Notes: generated by a model not told the origin, from the letters alone. 64,000 bases of DNA from Girardinichthys multiradiatus (GCF_021462225.1 NC_061812.1:37683175-37747174); one strand, 5' to 3'. Shown: positions 47,804-60,060, counted from the first letter of the stretch. Made by a program: numbers and translations.

Positions 47804-49219
47804 TTATTGCATTCTCTGCAGCAGATAAGACAAAAGGGATCAGGACTGAGGCTGGTGAGAGGAGAAACAAAGATGATGAAGATACAAATACAAAAGAGTT
47901 TTATATTATAGCACAAAAAAGACTAACAATTGCTTCTCCTCGGGGTAAAAGGAAGCAGACTAAGATATTTCCACTGTGACTGCATTTCTACCTTAATCAA
48001 CTAACAGAATAATCAAGCTGCTTTATTCAGAGAAACTCCTTTAGCTTACAAGAGTACAGAGAAATATCTCTCAGTGGTTTCTCATGATTAAGTCATTCGA
48101 CTGAGGGATGAAAACACCGTGGATCAATTTATAAGGGCCACATTGCGTATTCCTTTTGTCTAGCAGAGGGGAGAGTTTTAACAAAGAAATGCATTCTCTG
48201 CTGCAAATGGAGAAAAAAAAATCACAGTGAATAAAGCACTTCTGGGTTTGAAACAAAGATGATTTTAGTGGTGAAGTCATAAATTGCACCCGGTCCCTTA
48301 ATTACATGGGTGCTTAAACACTTTCTCAAGGATTTGAGGTGTCAGAATTAAACACATGCACTTCTGAGCTCAAGTGCAAGCTGACAGCCTTCTCAAGGCA
48401 TCTTCTTTTTTTTTTTTACAGTCTTTATCCTTAGCGTGCAGAATTCATCCTGCTGTGACGATTGCAAACAGAGCAGCAAAATGAAAGAGTTACAGTCGGA
48501 GCAATTTTGAGGCGGCAGGAGAAAGAAATGACAGCAGTTAAGGCTGTACACATCACGTGACTGCACATTACTTTGGATATGGTGGACAAAAATACAAGAG
48601 AAGGGGCAGGGGGGCTCGTCGGTTCTCAACTATCAAAGTGCTTGGCCTTCAAAGTGCAGCTATGTCTTCAATAAATTCTGACTCATTACTCACTGAATCT
48701 CCCTCCCACACCTCTGCAATTCATGTTTATATTCATCATGCTTGTTAGACATGAAAGAAGCTTGATGCTCTTGAAAATACTAAGTGGGAGCTGCAACTTG
48801 CACTTCGTGATCGGAGCGGAAGCTCAGTGGGTTCAATGGTAAACTTGAAAATCAATAGAGTCAGTTAATGAAAGGGAAATGCTATTGTTTGTGGCTACTG
48901 ACAGACTTTTAGACTTAAGTCCATCAGTTCACAAAATTATTTTCTCATTTTTTCTCATTCCTCGTTTGTTTTCCCAAAAAAATGTGTTTGTTTTTGTTTT
49001 TCTGGTATCTAATGCACATAAAGTCCAAACCTCCCTCCCTTTTCAAATGAAAACAAATGTATTGTCCTTGATGGATCTATTAGATATGACCTTCCACAGT
49101 CACAGAGTTCTCCTTTAATGTACTGAGACCAGTCTAATGCATTGGTTTTTCCCGCTCCAATAACTTTTTAAGAAACTGTTTTACTGGTTCCTAGTATGCC
49201 TAGTGGGAAGAGGCAGATT

Positions 49220-49257
49220 ATTGGTATCAAGGTATGTTGGCGTACCTTGATACCAAT
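49220..49257. repeat. Perfect inverted repeat, 15-bp arms, 8-nt loop
   Basis: Arm ATTGGTATCAAGGTA and its exact reverse complement around TGTTGGCG. Confidence 0.97.
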
Positions 49258-49484
49258 CAAGTTACATTTCAAAACAACTGAAATATTCAAATTGTTCCTA
49301 CTATACTTGTTCATACTATTGTTCATAAGTTTAACGAGATGTCAGCGGTGGTTCTGCAGAGACAGTACTTGTCTCCAGCTTTGTCAAGCATGGAGGAGTG
49401 CTGTGCTTCCCCTCCTCCACTTGTTGTGGCACACTGCTGGCCAGCCTTGCTTAAGAAACCTAAATTTGCCTGCTTGGAAATATA

Positions 49485-50758
49485 CAGGGGTTGGACAATG
49501 AAACTGAAACACCTGGTTTTAGACCACAATAATTTATTAGTATGATGTAGGGCCTCCTTTTGCGGCCAATACAGCGTCAATTTGTCTTGGGAATGACATA
49601 TACAAGTCCTGCACAGTGGTCAGAGGGATTTTAAGCCATTCTTCTTGCAGGATAGTGGCCAGGTCACTATGTGATACTGGTGGAGGAAAACGTTTCCTGA
49701 CTCGCTCCTCCAAAACACCCTAAAGTGGCTCAATAATATTTAGATCTGGTGACTGTGCAGGCCATGGGAGATGTTCAACTTCACTTTCATGTTCATCAAA
49801 CCAATCTTTCACCAGTCTTGCTGTGTGTATTGGTGCATTTTCATCCTGATACACGGCACCGCCTTCAGGATACAATGTTTGAACCATTGGATGCACATGG
49901 TCCTCAAGAATGGTTCGGTAGTCCTTGGCAGTGACGCGCCCAAGTATCTAGCACATGTATTGGGACATGGGAATGCCATGATATGGCAGCCCAAACCATC
50001 ACTGATCCACCCCCATGCTTCCCTCTGGGCATGCAACAGTCTGGGTGGTACGCTTCTTTGGGGCTTCTCCACACCGTAACTCTCCCGGATGTGGAGAAAA
50101 CAGTAAAGGTGGACTCATCAGAGAACAATACATGTTTCACATTGTCCGCAGCCCACGATTTGCGCTCCTTGCACCATTGAAACCGACGTTTGGCATTGGC
50201 ATGAGTGACCAAAGGTTTGGCTCTAGCAGCCCGGCCGTGTATATTGACCCTGTGGAGCTCCCGACGGACAGTTCTGGTGGAAACAGGAGAGTTGAGGTGC
50301 ACATTTAATTCTGCCGTGATTTGGGAAGCCGTGGTTTTATGTTTTTTGGATACAATCCGGGTTAGCACCCGAACATCCCTTTCAGACAGCTTCCTCTTGC
50401 ATCCACAGTTAATCCTGTTGGATGTGGTTCGTCTTTCTTGGTGGTATGCTGACATTACCCTGGATACCGTGGCTCTTGATACATCACAAAGACTTGCTGT
50501 CTTGGTCACAGATGCGCCAGCAAGACGTGCACCAACAATTTGTCCTCTTTTGAACTCTGGTATGTCACCCATAATGTTGTGTGCATTTCAATATTTTGAG
50601 CAAAACTGTGCTCTTACCCTGCTAATTGAACCTTCACACTCTGCTCTTACTGGTGCAATGTGCAATCAATGAAGACTGGCTACCAGGCTGGTCCAATTTA
50701 GCCATGAAACCTCCCACACTAAAATGACAGGTGTTTCAGTTTCATTGTCCAACCCCAG
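49485..50758 (-). mobile_element. Tc1 element, near-intact, fifth family
   Basis: 1,274 bp. Terminal inverted repeats of 31 bp (CAGGGGTTGGACAATGAAAC.. and its partner) with one mismatch, TA on both sides (49483-49484 and 50759-50760). Contains one transposase gene on the minus strand with only two obvious lesions. By far the best preserved element in the window. Confidence 0.95.
49537..50572 (-). pseudogene. Tc1 transposase, full length with one frameshift and one stop
   Basis: DDE transposase of about 345 residues, the normal Tc1 size. Starts MGDIPEFKRGQIVGARLAGA at 50572, a paired-like helix-turn-helix DNA-binding region (ATVSRVMSAY), a second helix-turn-helix near residues 60-110, then the catalytic domain. 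First Asp in LFSDES, second Asp in VYQDENAPIH, Glu in LNIIEPL; ends KGGPTSY then TAA. A one-base shift near 49945 and a TAG at 49720-49722 (where relatives have Trp directly after LNIIEPL) inactivate it. Both lesions lie in the last third. Confidence 0.92.
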
Positions 50759-52185
50759 TAGGTTTTCTGTAAGTTTCAGAAAGTTAAATTTAAGACTTTT
50801 TAAAAACATTTAACTTAATAAAGTACTTACTTAATACCTTAATTTAATAAATTAAGTAAGTAATGTGTGTTCCTGAAAGTACAAAATCCAGTTTCAGGAA
50901 CAGTTGTATTCTTAGTTTTATGAAGGCTGAATTTATGGCTTTAAATGTCACCAGAATGGACATTTCCTTCCCCGCATCACAAGCCTTGTAATTTAATCAC
51001 AGTGAAACAACATCCATATATCCAACCTGAACTAAAACATATGAATGAATGTTGGTGGCCTTTTTCTCAAAAATAAGTAATTATGTAAGTACAATCCATG
51101 AAAGGTGTGCTGTTCATTTCACCCCTTCATTGTTTAATGTGTTTGCTGTTTTGGTCAATTAAAATCCAGCTTTTATGGGGAGAAAATGGTGCCGTCTACT
51201 GAGGGCTGTTTTGTACCGGCCACACGTTAGTTTACAGGCACCATCCAGCAGTGTGGTACCCACTTGGACCACAAGTTATTTAAAGTCATTTTCTGTACTC
51301 TAGTCATAGTCTAGGAAATATAACAATAAATATAACAATAAATAATTTCTAGCAGCATCAAGTTGCTTATAATTATTTTGATTTCATCACTGGTCATAAT
51401 CTGCCATGTTATATAAAGGGTTGGCAGGCCCCAACCGGCATCAGAAGTAAAATAAATGTGAATAGTGTGTAATAAAACAATATTTAGATATTGTAATGTA
51501 GGAATGTACAAAATGGCATTGCATATGTACAAACCAAGAGGTACAAATTGGCAAAGAGGTAAATTGATCCAGATCTTAACTGAAGAAGCAAATCAAAGTG
51601 ATATATATTTTCTCAATGACATTTTGAAGGCTTTTGAGGAAAGCAATAATTTTGTTAAAAAGGAAGAGGTCTCAGAAACACTTGTAACAAAAATGCTGTG
51701 TTTGGCTCCAGAGGATTAAACACTTTTAAGATTACAAGGGCTCTTACTCGGCAGAAAGCCTGACTAATCAACTAATATCCTCTTGTTTGTTCTTGCATTA
51801 CTCTTTAAAGTGTAGAATGGCAAAAAGGTATATTCGGCGAACTAAGCAAAAGAAAACTTTAACAACATTTAGTGTTTTTGTAGTTTTCCTTGAAGAATTA
51901 CTAAAGTAATGAATGCTTTATATCACATTAAAACTGTAATAATCATCAGGATATATAATTTTAGTAGTAGTAGGAATAATTGCTGCTTTTCTGTTTCTGT
52001 TGTAAGTTTTTGGGTAAATACCGTGATCTTGGGGTATTTTTGTTCAAGGTTATCTAACAGGGAGAATATACCAGCCCACACCTTTTCCAAACTTTCTTCT
52101 TTAAGAACAACCACCACCATGATATACCCAACACCAGCCCCTCATTTCCAAAATACTTGCAGCCCTTCTAAGTAACATCACATAC

Positions 52186-52230
52186 CATCCTAGTGTAATC
52201 TCTGTATGGTGGAGCCGGGTCATAATAATC
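52186..52230 (-). CDS. magi1: MAGI1 candidate 45-nt Tyr-rich micro-exon
   Basis: 15 codons, phase 0 at both ends, so it can be included or skipped without changing frame. The acceptor TTTTTTGTTTTGCAG at 52231-52232 has a long pyrimidine tract; the donor ATG|GTATGT is at 52185. The peptide DYYDPAPPYRDYTRM has four tyrosines and three prolines. It sits between the KKSPKL exon and the QLSRKDSQ exon, where the human reference protein runs KKSPKSQPLERKDSQ without an insert, as I recall it. The fit of both splice sites and the phase support a real exon; use in transcripts is inferred. Confidence 0.72.
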
Positions 52231-52609
52231 CTGCAAAACAAAAAATAACAGACATGCATTCAGTCAGAAACGTTGGAAGGGGTCTCTCAGTGCAGACATC
52301 TCCCTGCCCTGATCACACATTTTGCTCTCACACTGCAAACTTAGCACCCAGCATGATGCCATAATCACCACGTTAGCAACCCAGCTCACGCGGTGCATCA
52401 AAGCCTCGTCCCATCCTCAGCCAGAGGAGGGGTGCTCATGTAAAGCTACAGGGTTTCACCCCCACAAAGCAAAGCACCCCATGTAAACAAACAGAGCAAG
52501 AACATCAGCACAAGTTCCAGCACCAGAGGGTGGGGGTGTGGGAGGCTGGGATCAGGTAGATGCACTTTGAGACAGATGGTGGAAAATTTGTGGAAATGCT
52601 GTAACTTAC
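52231..52609 (-). other. magi1: MAGI1 intron between two micro-exons
   Basis: 379 bp, short and without recognised repeats; it keeps the two small exons close together. Confidence 0.7.
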
Positions 52610-52641
52610 CAGTTTGGGGCTCTTCTTTGCAGGTGCCACTC
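52610..52641 (-). CDS. magi1: MAGI1 micro-exon: linker just after PDZ3 (first exon seen in window)
   Basis: 32 nt. Acceptor GGCTTCACAG at 52642-52643, donor CTG|GTAAGT at 52609. Starts in phase 1 and ends in phase 0. With a G from the missing upstream exon it reads GVAPAKKSPKL, matching human LPVPKKSPKS directly after the last strand of PDZ3. The exon that should precede it (end of PDZ3) is not found between here and 64000, so the next intron upstream is at least 11.3 kb. Confidence 0.85.
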
Positions 52642-52844
52642 CTGTGAAGCCAGACAGAGAAGAGAAAAAGACAAAGGCAGAAGGTTACCAATGGAGTTTG
52701 TAGTCCATGTTCAGATAAAAAGTAACAGAAGGGGAAAAAAAAAACATTTCAAAATGCAGACTCCCCAAACAATGTCAAAGCAGTGCTCATTTAGCCCTCA
52801 ACCCCTTTATCTCATCTCATTTCTTTCCCCTCTGGGTGCCTTTG

Positions 52845-53045
52845 CTTGCCCATCCACGGCTGGCGCTCGAGCAGGGTAGGGAGGTGGTAGGAGGTGGAGG
52901 GGTGGGGGTCTAGGCAGCGCGATCTAGCTGCATCACCGCCGCGTCCAGTATTTGGCTTGAATGGTGCAGAGAACGAGCGGGGCCGGCCCCAAGGGCTTAC
53001 CCGGCGCTTCCTAGACCCCAGCTACACGCACCAGAGAGAGAGAGG

Positions 53046-53080
<35 letters not shown>

Positions 53081-53350
53081 TGTGTGTACGTGTTCGAGGA
53101 AACAAAAAAGTGTGAGCTGGGAGCGGAGGAAAGAACGCAGATGAACAATTAAGCTGAGGAATAAAGAGAGAGGAGAAAAGCGAGCTTTGTTCGGAAGGTC
53201 CTGGCCGTAGGCATTACCCATGGAGAAGGAGTCCAAGATACTGAACATTAAATTATAGGCAACCGTCAGTTCCCCTCTTACTGAGACCATCTTCCTGTGT
53301 CCGCTGAGCACCGCGCTCCGCTGTCGAAGGCTGCAGCATCTATAGGCAGT
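52845..53350. promoter_or_regulatory. CpG-richer patch: possible internal promoter
   Basis: Many CpGs (around 52855-52875, 52915-53010, 53190-53225, 53300-53355) in otherwise CpG-poor introns. It lies just upstream (in the sense of transcription) of the first MAGI1 exons seen here, and carries a minus-strand donor-like CGG|GTAAGC at 53000, which could end an alternative first exon. A (GA)n run sits in the middle. No convincing TATA box. A transcript from here would encode only PDZ4-PDZ6. Confidence 0.25.
53031..53088. repeat. (GA)n microsatellite running into (TG)n
   Basis: Long GA run followed by TGTGTGTG. Confidence 0.95.
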
Positions 53351-54460
53351 TGGCGCGTCCTCCAGGTCTTTTCCCCACTCGTCCTCCCTCTCTCCCACCT
53401 CGCCGTTCACTGTCCTCCCTCCTGTTTTTTCCCTTAGCATCATCACCCTCTCTCCCTCCCTCTTCTCTTCTACGCCTCATCTCAGCCTCTCTCGCTCCCT
53501 CCCATCCTCCCGCACACACTGGTAAACATCTATTCAGTTGCCGTGTACGCACACACACACGCAAGCATCAGATGTCTGCATGCAGTGGTCCCGACACAAA
53601 TCAAAGTGTGCTTGAGGTATGACAGACATGTTTCTGCGTGAGCAATCATTGCAGAAATATCATTATCACAGACAGGCGCGCTCAGAAAAGAAGACTGACA
53701 CATTGCTGGAATGCGAGCGCAGGCCCGCATCCACGGAGGGAAGTTTGTTGCTGAAATATGACTGACCTCTCCACCTTTATTGATCCAGCTCTAGTTTTTT
53801 AATAGACAATGCAGAAAAGAATGCATTAAACTACGACTATTCTTTTTAAAACTGAACAATGGGTGGACACCTCTGCCAAACAGCAGCCATACACTACAAT
53901 TAAAAACGTGCACGAGTCGAGGCTATTTCTTTCAAGGAAACAAGCCACTATTGTGTAAATCCTTCAGGGAATCTGAGAGGATAAAATCTTACTCACACAT
54001 GCATGAACACCGGATCCTCCCCGCTTTATCTCTCAGACATTTGGGTTCATTTACAGCTGACAGCTCCAACTGAGTTACGTTTGCAGTAGTCTTCTCAGCT
54101 CTCCTTCCTTTACTTCCCTCACCTCCTTTTTTCACCTGTTCTCCCCCCTTCCCTGACTGTTTGGAGTCATTTATTGGGGGATCTGTGACAATTCTCTAAC
54201 ACAATTCATGATTGGTCATGCCAATCCAAAGAGGTAGCCCTTGGGGAAAAGGATGCCATCAGTCAACATTAAAGATGCACTCATCGGGCCTTTCCTATAC
54301 ATTACCAGTTTTCTTTGAACCCAGATTTCAGTTTTTTTTTTTTTTTTTTTTAAGGACAACACCAAATAAATACATAAAAATGAGCTACAGGCTCTTTGAT
54401 AGAGGTAGTAATTTTAAAATCAAAGGAAAATGATGAGATTGCATGATTATTCCGATTTAT

Positions 54461-55230
54461 GCTCTAAAGTATACAATCCTGACATTTAACTGGTATTTAT
54501 AACTTCGAAAAACGTGCAACCAAGAACATATTGTTGGCTAATGTGGTTATAGAATGAAAATGGTTGAAGATTTTAGTTTTGATGCAGTTATTGAACAGTA
54601 GAAAATATTTTCTGATTTTCCTGTATTCGACATACACATATAAGATCCGGGCCAATCGGGATAATTGGCCATTTCTGATCTCTGTCTAATTGATTAGTTC
54701 ATTTGTTAGGTTTTGAAAATAGAATGGTCCAAAATGTTTTCTTTTTACAAGTAAAGATGGATCAGGCTTTTCCTGACTGATTTGTTTTCATTGAGGTCTG
54801 TTTTTACAAATTATGATTAGTTTTTGGGAAGGATTCAAATAAAAAAAGACTAAATGTAAGCAGGATCGTTGGTACAGATATCAGATATGAGTCCAACAGA
54901 AAATTAAAGGATTACAAGATTTTCTGAATGAAATTTTGTCTGTACAAGAGTCAAAAACGTTCTATTTTTTAATAAGTACAGATGTGCTGGTCGGGTTTTG
55001 CCAGTTCTGAATATTTGTGGCTAAAAACTGTAACAAAACAGACTAAATGTGCAGTAGGTGCTTTGATAAAGTTTGATTTTCACAGAAAAAGATAGAATTA
55101 CATGCTCACCCCCATCCTTTATCTAATCTTTATTAAAATAAAAATGGGCATTAAAAGTACACACTGTTGGTTGATGTGTTTATAAATCAAAAAAGGTTCT
55201 GAAGTTTCAGAGAGAACAGATCAAGGTAAA
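54461..55230. repeat. Diverged duplicated sequence
   Basis: GTTGGCTAATGTGGTTATAG near 54532 parallels GTTGGTTGATGTGTTTATAA near 55164, and AGACTAAATGT recurs near 54847 and 55039. Suggests old repeat copies side by side. Confidence 0.4.
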
Positions 55231-56489
55231 ACTGGCCATGTACAATCTCTGGTTAATCATCTCAACATGTTCAGATAGCATTTGACTAATATATCAATCA
55301 ATGGCAAAAAAACCAAAATTGAGGCAAGTAAATAATGAAAGTATGTTAAAGATGGTTTGATTTAGGGTGTTTTTAATGTGCAACAGTTGTTCAAATTCTG
55401 AAAATTAACAATTCAAACTACTTATGGGTTTTTCAAAAACAGCATCAGACAAAAATCCTCACATAAACTTCTCATTTACTGGCCTAAACATTTGGTCTAA
55501 TAATTGAAAGACAGACCTATAAGTCACTGCCGAAAACACAAAAAGTGAATAGTGTAAAGGTCAGCATTACATGTGTAGGCAGAAGCAGCTCTGCTGGATT
55601 TTGTGTCTGTGGGCGTAGCAGCAGAATTTGTTTGAAGCTCTTAGATCAAAGGCATTGTGGATGTTTGGACCCACCTCCGTACCCAATTACACACAAGAGG
55701 AAGGAAAGAGGAGTTTTACACAGGTGGGCGAACCGGCCTGCACTTTGGCTGCCCGTGAGATAGTGCTCAGCTAAATCCTTCAAACTAAAACAAAAAAATG
55801 AACCAGGACTGCCAAGAGGCTTATTCTCATCTGTGGATTTTAACAGTGAAGTTTTCCTATAAATAACTGTACAGTTGTGTAACAACTTGTCCTTATAATT
55901 AATAATCTATACACTTTGCTACAGAGACCAAATAAACAGAGATGCACGGAGAAACTAGCTAGTGAATGGAACTAAACAACTTTCAGCAATCACTCAGAAA
56001 TAAGCTCGAAAATCTGATTTTTTGTCTGATGAGTCATTGCACCACACCTAGGCTGCTAGGTTGGGCTAAAAGCTAACTACAGTCTTCAGTGTGCAGGCTG
56101 TTACTGAGATAAGAAGACTCAAGGTTAGCTTATTTCAGAGATATAGGAAGCGATTTGAAAGCAAATTATATTCTCTACAACCTGCTAAGACATATCTGAA
56201 GTTCACTTATGTTGCGAAAGAGCATAAACAGCAACATCTTTAACAGACAACAGGAAGGCTAAATGGAGTACAGAAAATCTGCTTAGTTTTATTATTTGAG
56301 GTTTTAGCCTCAGTCTATCATGGAACATGCTGGATTTTAAAAAATCTTAACAGGAATTATGTAGGAAATACACCAAGACAGTTGTTTTAGTAACGCTAAC
56401 AACAATAATTGCTAATACAAGATGCAAAACAAAATTGAAGAAGTCAACTCCCATTCCTTTTGTCTTTGTTTTAAAATAATAAAACCCTG

Positions 56490-56720
56490 ATTGACAGGTT
56501 ACCGTTTTCTCTCACACAGTGTGAAGTCACCTCTGCTCTTAAAAAGTAAATAATTAATATACACTCATGGCAGAAAAGCTAAATATTTATACATAATCTA
56601 AATGCTGTTTTTATGTCTTCTTATAGTTTATGAACCCAGCAGAAATCGGAATTTGTTGATCTGAAATCAGATCCCAAAACTGTGATTGGTTCATCTCCAA
56701 AAATAACTTTTAACCTAGGT
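56490..56720. repeat. Dispersed repeat, copy 1
   Basis: TTCTCTCACACAGTGTGAAG to GTGATTGGTTCATCTCC; matches 59860-60060. Confidence 0.5.
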
Positions 56721-58164
56721 ATACTCCATGTTTAAAGAACGCTGTTTAGCTTGACAAAAAACTACTATTTCATGATTGGACTGAGAAAACAGTAAAAGCA
56801 GCTTTCAATTGACTGTGCACGTACTCTGTCAATGTAGTGCGTGCTGTTTAAGAACTCTGGTTTGGACCGGAACAGTCTGACAACAGGTAATGCACAGTTC
56901 CAGTCAATAGACAGAATCTGCTGCACCAACCTGGCATCACAGCAATCACTAAACGGAAGACATTACTAAGCAGATTACTCTGTCTGTCCACTGTGTGCGA
57001 GGATGCATGTACACAGCGGTAGATCTCTCCTCAGAGTGATAGCCTCCACCAGGCGGGTCCATCTGTCACTGTGGCGACAGTACCTGGTGTAGCGACTGAC
57101 CGACCGTTTACAAGCAACAGTTGTTGTAGTGAGCTTAGTGAAAAGTAAAAAGCTCACTGCTCGGTCTGTTGGATGCCAGCTTCTTTAAGACTAAAAATGT
57201 GACTATACAGCAGAAATGCATGATGTCTTTTATATTTTATTTTAAATCAGTACTTGTTTAGCTTGTAGTGGTTTTAAAAGAATCAGGGGTGCAGTCTCCA
57301 CCTCCCACAATTGTACACATCCACCCTGAGGGGAACTCAGCACATAGTGTCGGCAGAGCATTGTCATGGAAACAAAAGATGGTGCAAAGGTAGAGATTTT
57401 CCACTCAGCCACTGGCTACCAAGGTCTAAGACAGGGTAGACTGGTAGATGTGTGGAGAGAAAGCAGCTCAACATGTCCCTGTGCTAAAAGCAGTGCTTCA
57501 CAAGACTGGGCCTCCAGCACGTCAAACGTGAGAGAAGTGAATCATTGGCACCTGGCTAGAAGGCCACCCCCCCCCACCCACCTTATCATAGCTTTTCCGG
57601 ACCGCAGAGCTGTTCGTTATGGTGCCATTGGAACGTTCAGTCAGCAGAATTTTTTTATGTGAACTGAGCAAAAATATAACGCTTCCTGGCCATACAGTGA
57701 TTTCCTGCTTTGGTCTGTACAGGGACCTATTATCAGCGTTTATCTTTTTTTAATGGGTTTTACAACCCTGTCCACATTAAATGGGCCTTAGAAATGTACC
57801 TACAAGTTTGTTTATGGGGTTTATGCAAGTTTGCATTATTATGTTTTGTTCCCATCAGTGATCATTCTCAAAAACACACTGATCTATGGAGTGCTTTTTG
57901 ACAGGAGGCACTTAAAAGCTGTTGGTGCACTTGCCCACCATTATGCCAACAGGAGCTGTTGAGTGTGGCAATGATCCACTTTCACATTTTCGCCCTATTT
58001 GAGCTGTGTTTCCGTAAATAAGAAAAAGAGAACAAAGGGCAGCATTTCATCTGTCAGCTGTTTTCAAGGGAGCTGTAGATTTTTTTCTATCTGCACATAA
58101 CAGCAATGAGGAGAAATAAGACAGAGTAATAAAAAAAGCAAATACACCATCTGGTGCCACAGTG

Positions 58165-58480
58165 CAGTGCCGTACTAAAGTATTCATACCTCAGATTTCG
58201 CAACGTTACAACCACAGTGTCTTTCATTGGGATTTTATGTGATAGACCAACAAAAAGCAGCGCTTCATTTTGAAATGGGAGGAAAATGCTGCAATGTTTA
58301 ACTTTTTTACAAAATAAAAATCTATGTTCATCAAATGTTCTCCATTCAATCTAAGTGAGCTTGAGTTATTATATAAAGCTAAATGTTTCAGTCTCTATAT
58401 GGAAACCTGGTAAAGACGTATCTAAAAGGTTTGCAGCTGTTACTGTAGTGGAAGGTGGTTGTAACACAAAATGCTAAAAG
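58165..58480 (+). mobile_element. Tc1 family-A relic, left end plus a C-terminal scrap
   Basis: CAGTGCCGTACTAAAGTATT, then TTACAACCACAGTGTCTTTC and GGGATTTTATGTGATAGACC, the family-A left end. Continues to a scrap of the transposase C-terminal end (near 58420-58470). Confidence 0.7.
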
Positions 58481-59859
58481 GATAAAAGAGTAAAGATACT
58501 GTCCAAGGTACTGTATGCAAACCCTAGAAATGAATGTCGACCAGAGGTAATCTGAGGAGGTCTTGATGCATCAGGTTCCTCAATTACCAAGAGAAGAATA
58601 GGAAAGTCAACATGCAAGGCATTCTTCCAATACACTGAAGCTGGTAACACTTTGCTGTTTAGAGCCGTAACCTGTAATTTGTTCAACCATAGGACAAATT
58701 ACACATGTCACTGATGAGTCATGGAAGGGGGATGATGGGGGTGAGAGACAGCAATCGCAGAGCATCACCGGGGTATCAATGCGGCCTTTTCATCATCTCT
58801 CCAATCTTTCGACATCTCTCTATCCATTTCTCATCCCCTTTCCTGTCATCCACCACAGCTCTATATCCTCCCATTTCCTGCACGTTGCCTCAAGCATTCT
58901 CTGCCGCCAAACACAACTTATGCTGCATTCAATGCAACACCTGTTTTAGCTTACAAGTAAGCAGAAAAAAATGCAGCCATACAACATCAGAAAGGCTCAA
59001 CTTTTCTGCAACTGACTAATGGCTTGAGGTGCTGGGCTATCAGGTGGTTGTGTCTGAGGAAAGCCTTCTCCCAAACTAGTTTTCACTGAGGCTACACATC
59101 AGGTGCGTGTCCCTGTGGAGCCTGCAACATTTGCACCTTTTTAACAGGAACAACAGAGAGGAAACCAGCAGTCCTAACAATGGAACGACATCGGGGCCAA
59201 AATGAATTATGTGCACGTGCAGCACATCAGTGGGGGTGAGAGAAGATGGGCGGGGGAAAATGAACCCATTAGAGAAGAGTAATTAAACAAATGAAAGAGC
59301 AATGTATCACAAAATACAGAGCTGGCTGAAGTAATAAATCATTCCTGCATAGTTTTGAAAGAAATATATATAAATATACTGTATATCTCAGCAGCAGGAG
59401 GATCCGGAAACAACTGTATCTTGATATGCAGCTGTATAAAAGTTTCCCAACATAACACACCGACATGAAAGGGCCCTTTCACACAGGCACCGCTCTCTGG
59501 CAAAAGGAACATGTAGAGTAGGTGTTCTCCTATTACACCTCAGGTGACTTACAGTAACACTGACAGAAATGCTGGCAGGTCAGACTTGGTTACATTTACA
59601 CAACTTTATGAGCAAGCCGTCTAATATTGAGTACTCCACTGTTTGTCAAGTCGGGGGTGGGTAATTATCTTTCCCAAAGACCCACATGAGCAACTGTGGT
59701 TGTTATTAAAGGCAGACCATTGGCTGAACACTAATCTGGTAAGTGTAAAAGAGGTTTTCAGCCCATTTGCAAAGCTAACTTAAGATGCCGAAGTCAGTTC
59801 AAAATGTTATCTTCAAATAAAGGTTTTCTGTTTTAACTTCAGTAAAAGCCTGTTTTACA

Positions 59860-60060
59860 GTGCCTGCTCTCTCATACACAGTGTGATCTCACATCTACTC
59901 CTACTATAAATACCTAATAACTGCTCAAAGCTGAAAAGAATATGTTTTTAAAGCTGTTAATTAAAATGGCTAAAATCAGGATGGGCAGATAAAAGCTTTA
60001 TAAAACAAATCTGAGTACAGAAATTGGCCACAGAGCTCTGATCGGTGCATCTCCATTTAA
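59860..60060. repeat. Dispersed repeat, copy 2
   Basis: CTCTCTCATACACAGTGTGA to CTGATCGGTGCATCTCC; parallels 56490-56720 in the same orientation. Confidence 0.5.

Larger units (their letters stand above)
52642..57999 (-). other. magi1: MAGI1 intron, part 1 (no exon found)
   Basis: Carries the CpG-richer patch and (GA)n run, a poly-T tract at 54334-54351, and old, diverged repeat sequence at about 54460-56720. No exon of PDZ3 was found. Confidence 0.55.

Noticed and set aside
49983..50672. Plus-strand frames opposite the Tc1 transposase
   Set aside because: Shadows of the minus-strand transposase.
52997..53446. 149-codon minus-strand frame in the CpG-richer patch as an alternative N-terminus
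   Set aside because: It ends in a run encoded by the GA microsatellite, and at the donor at 53000 its phase does not match the exon at 52641.
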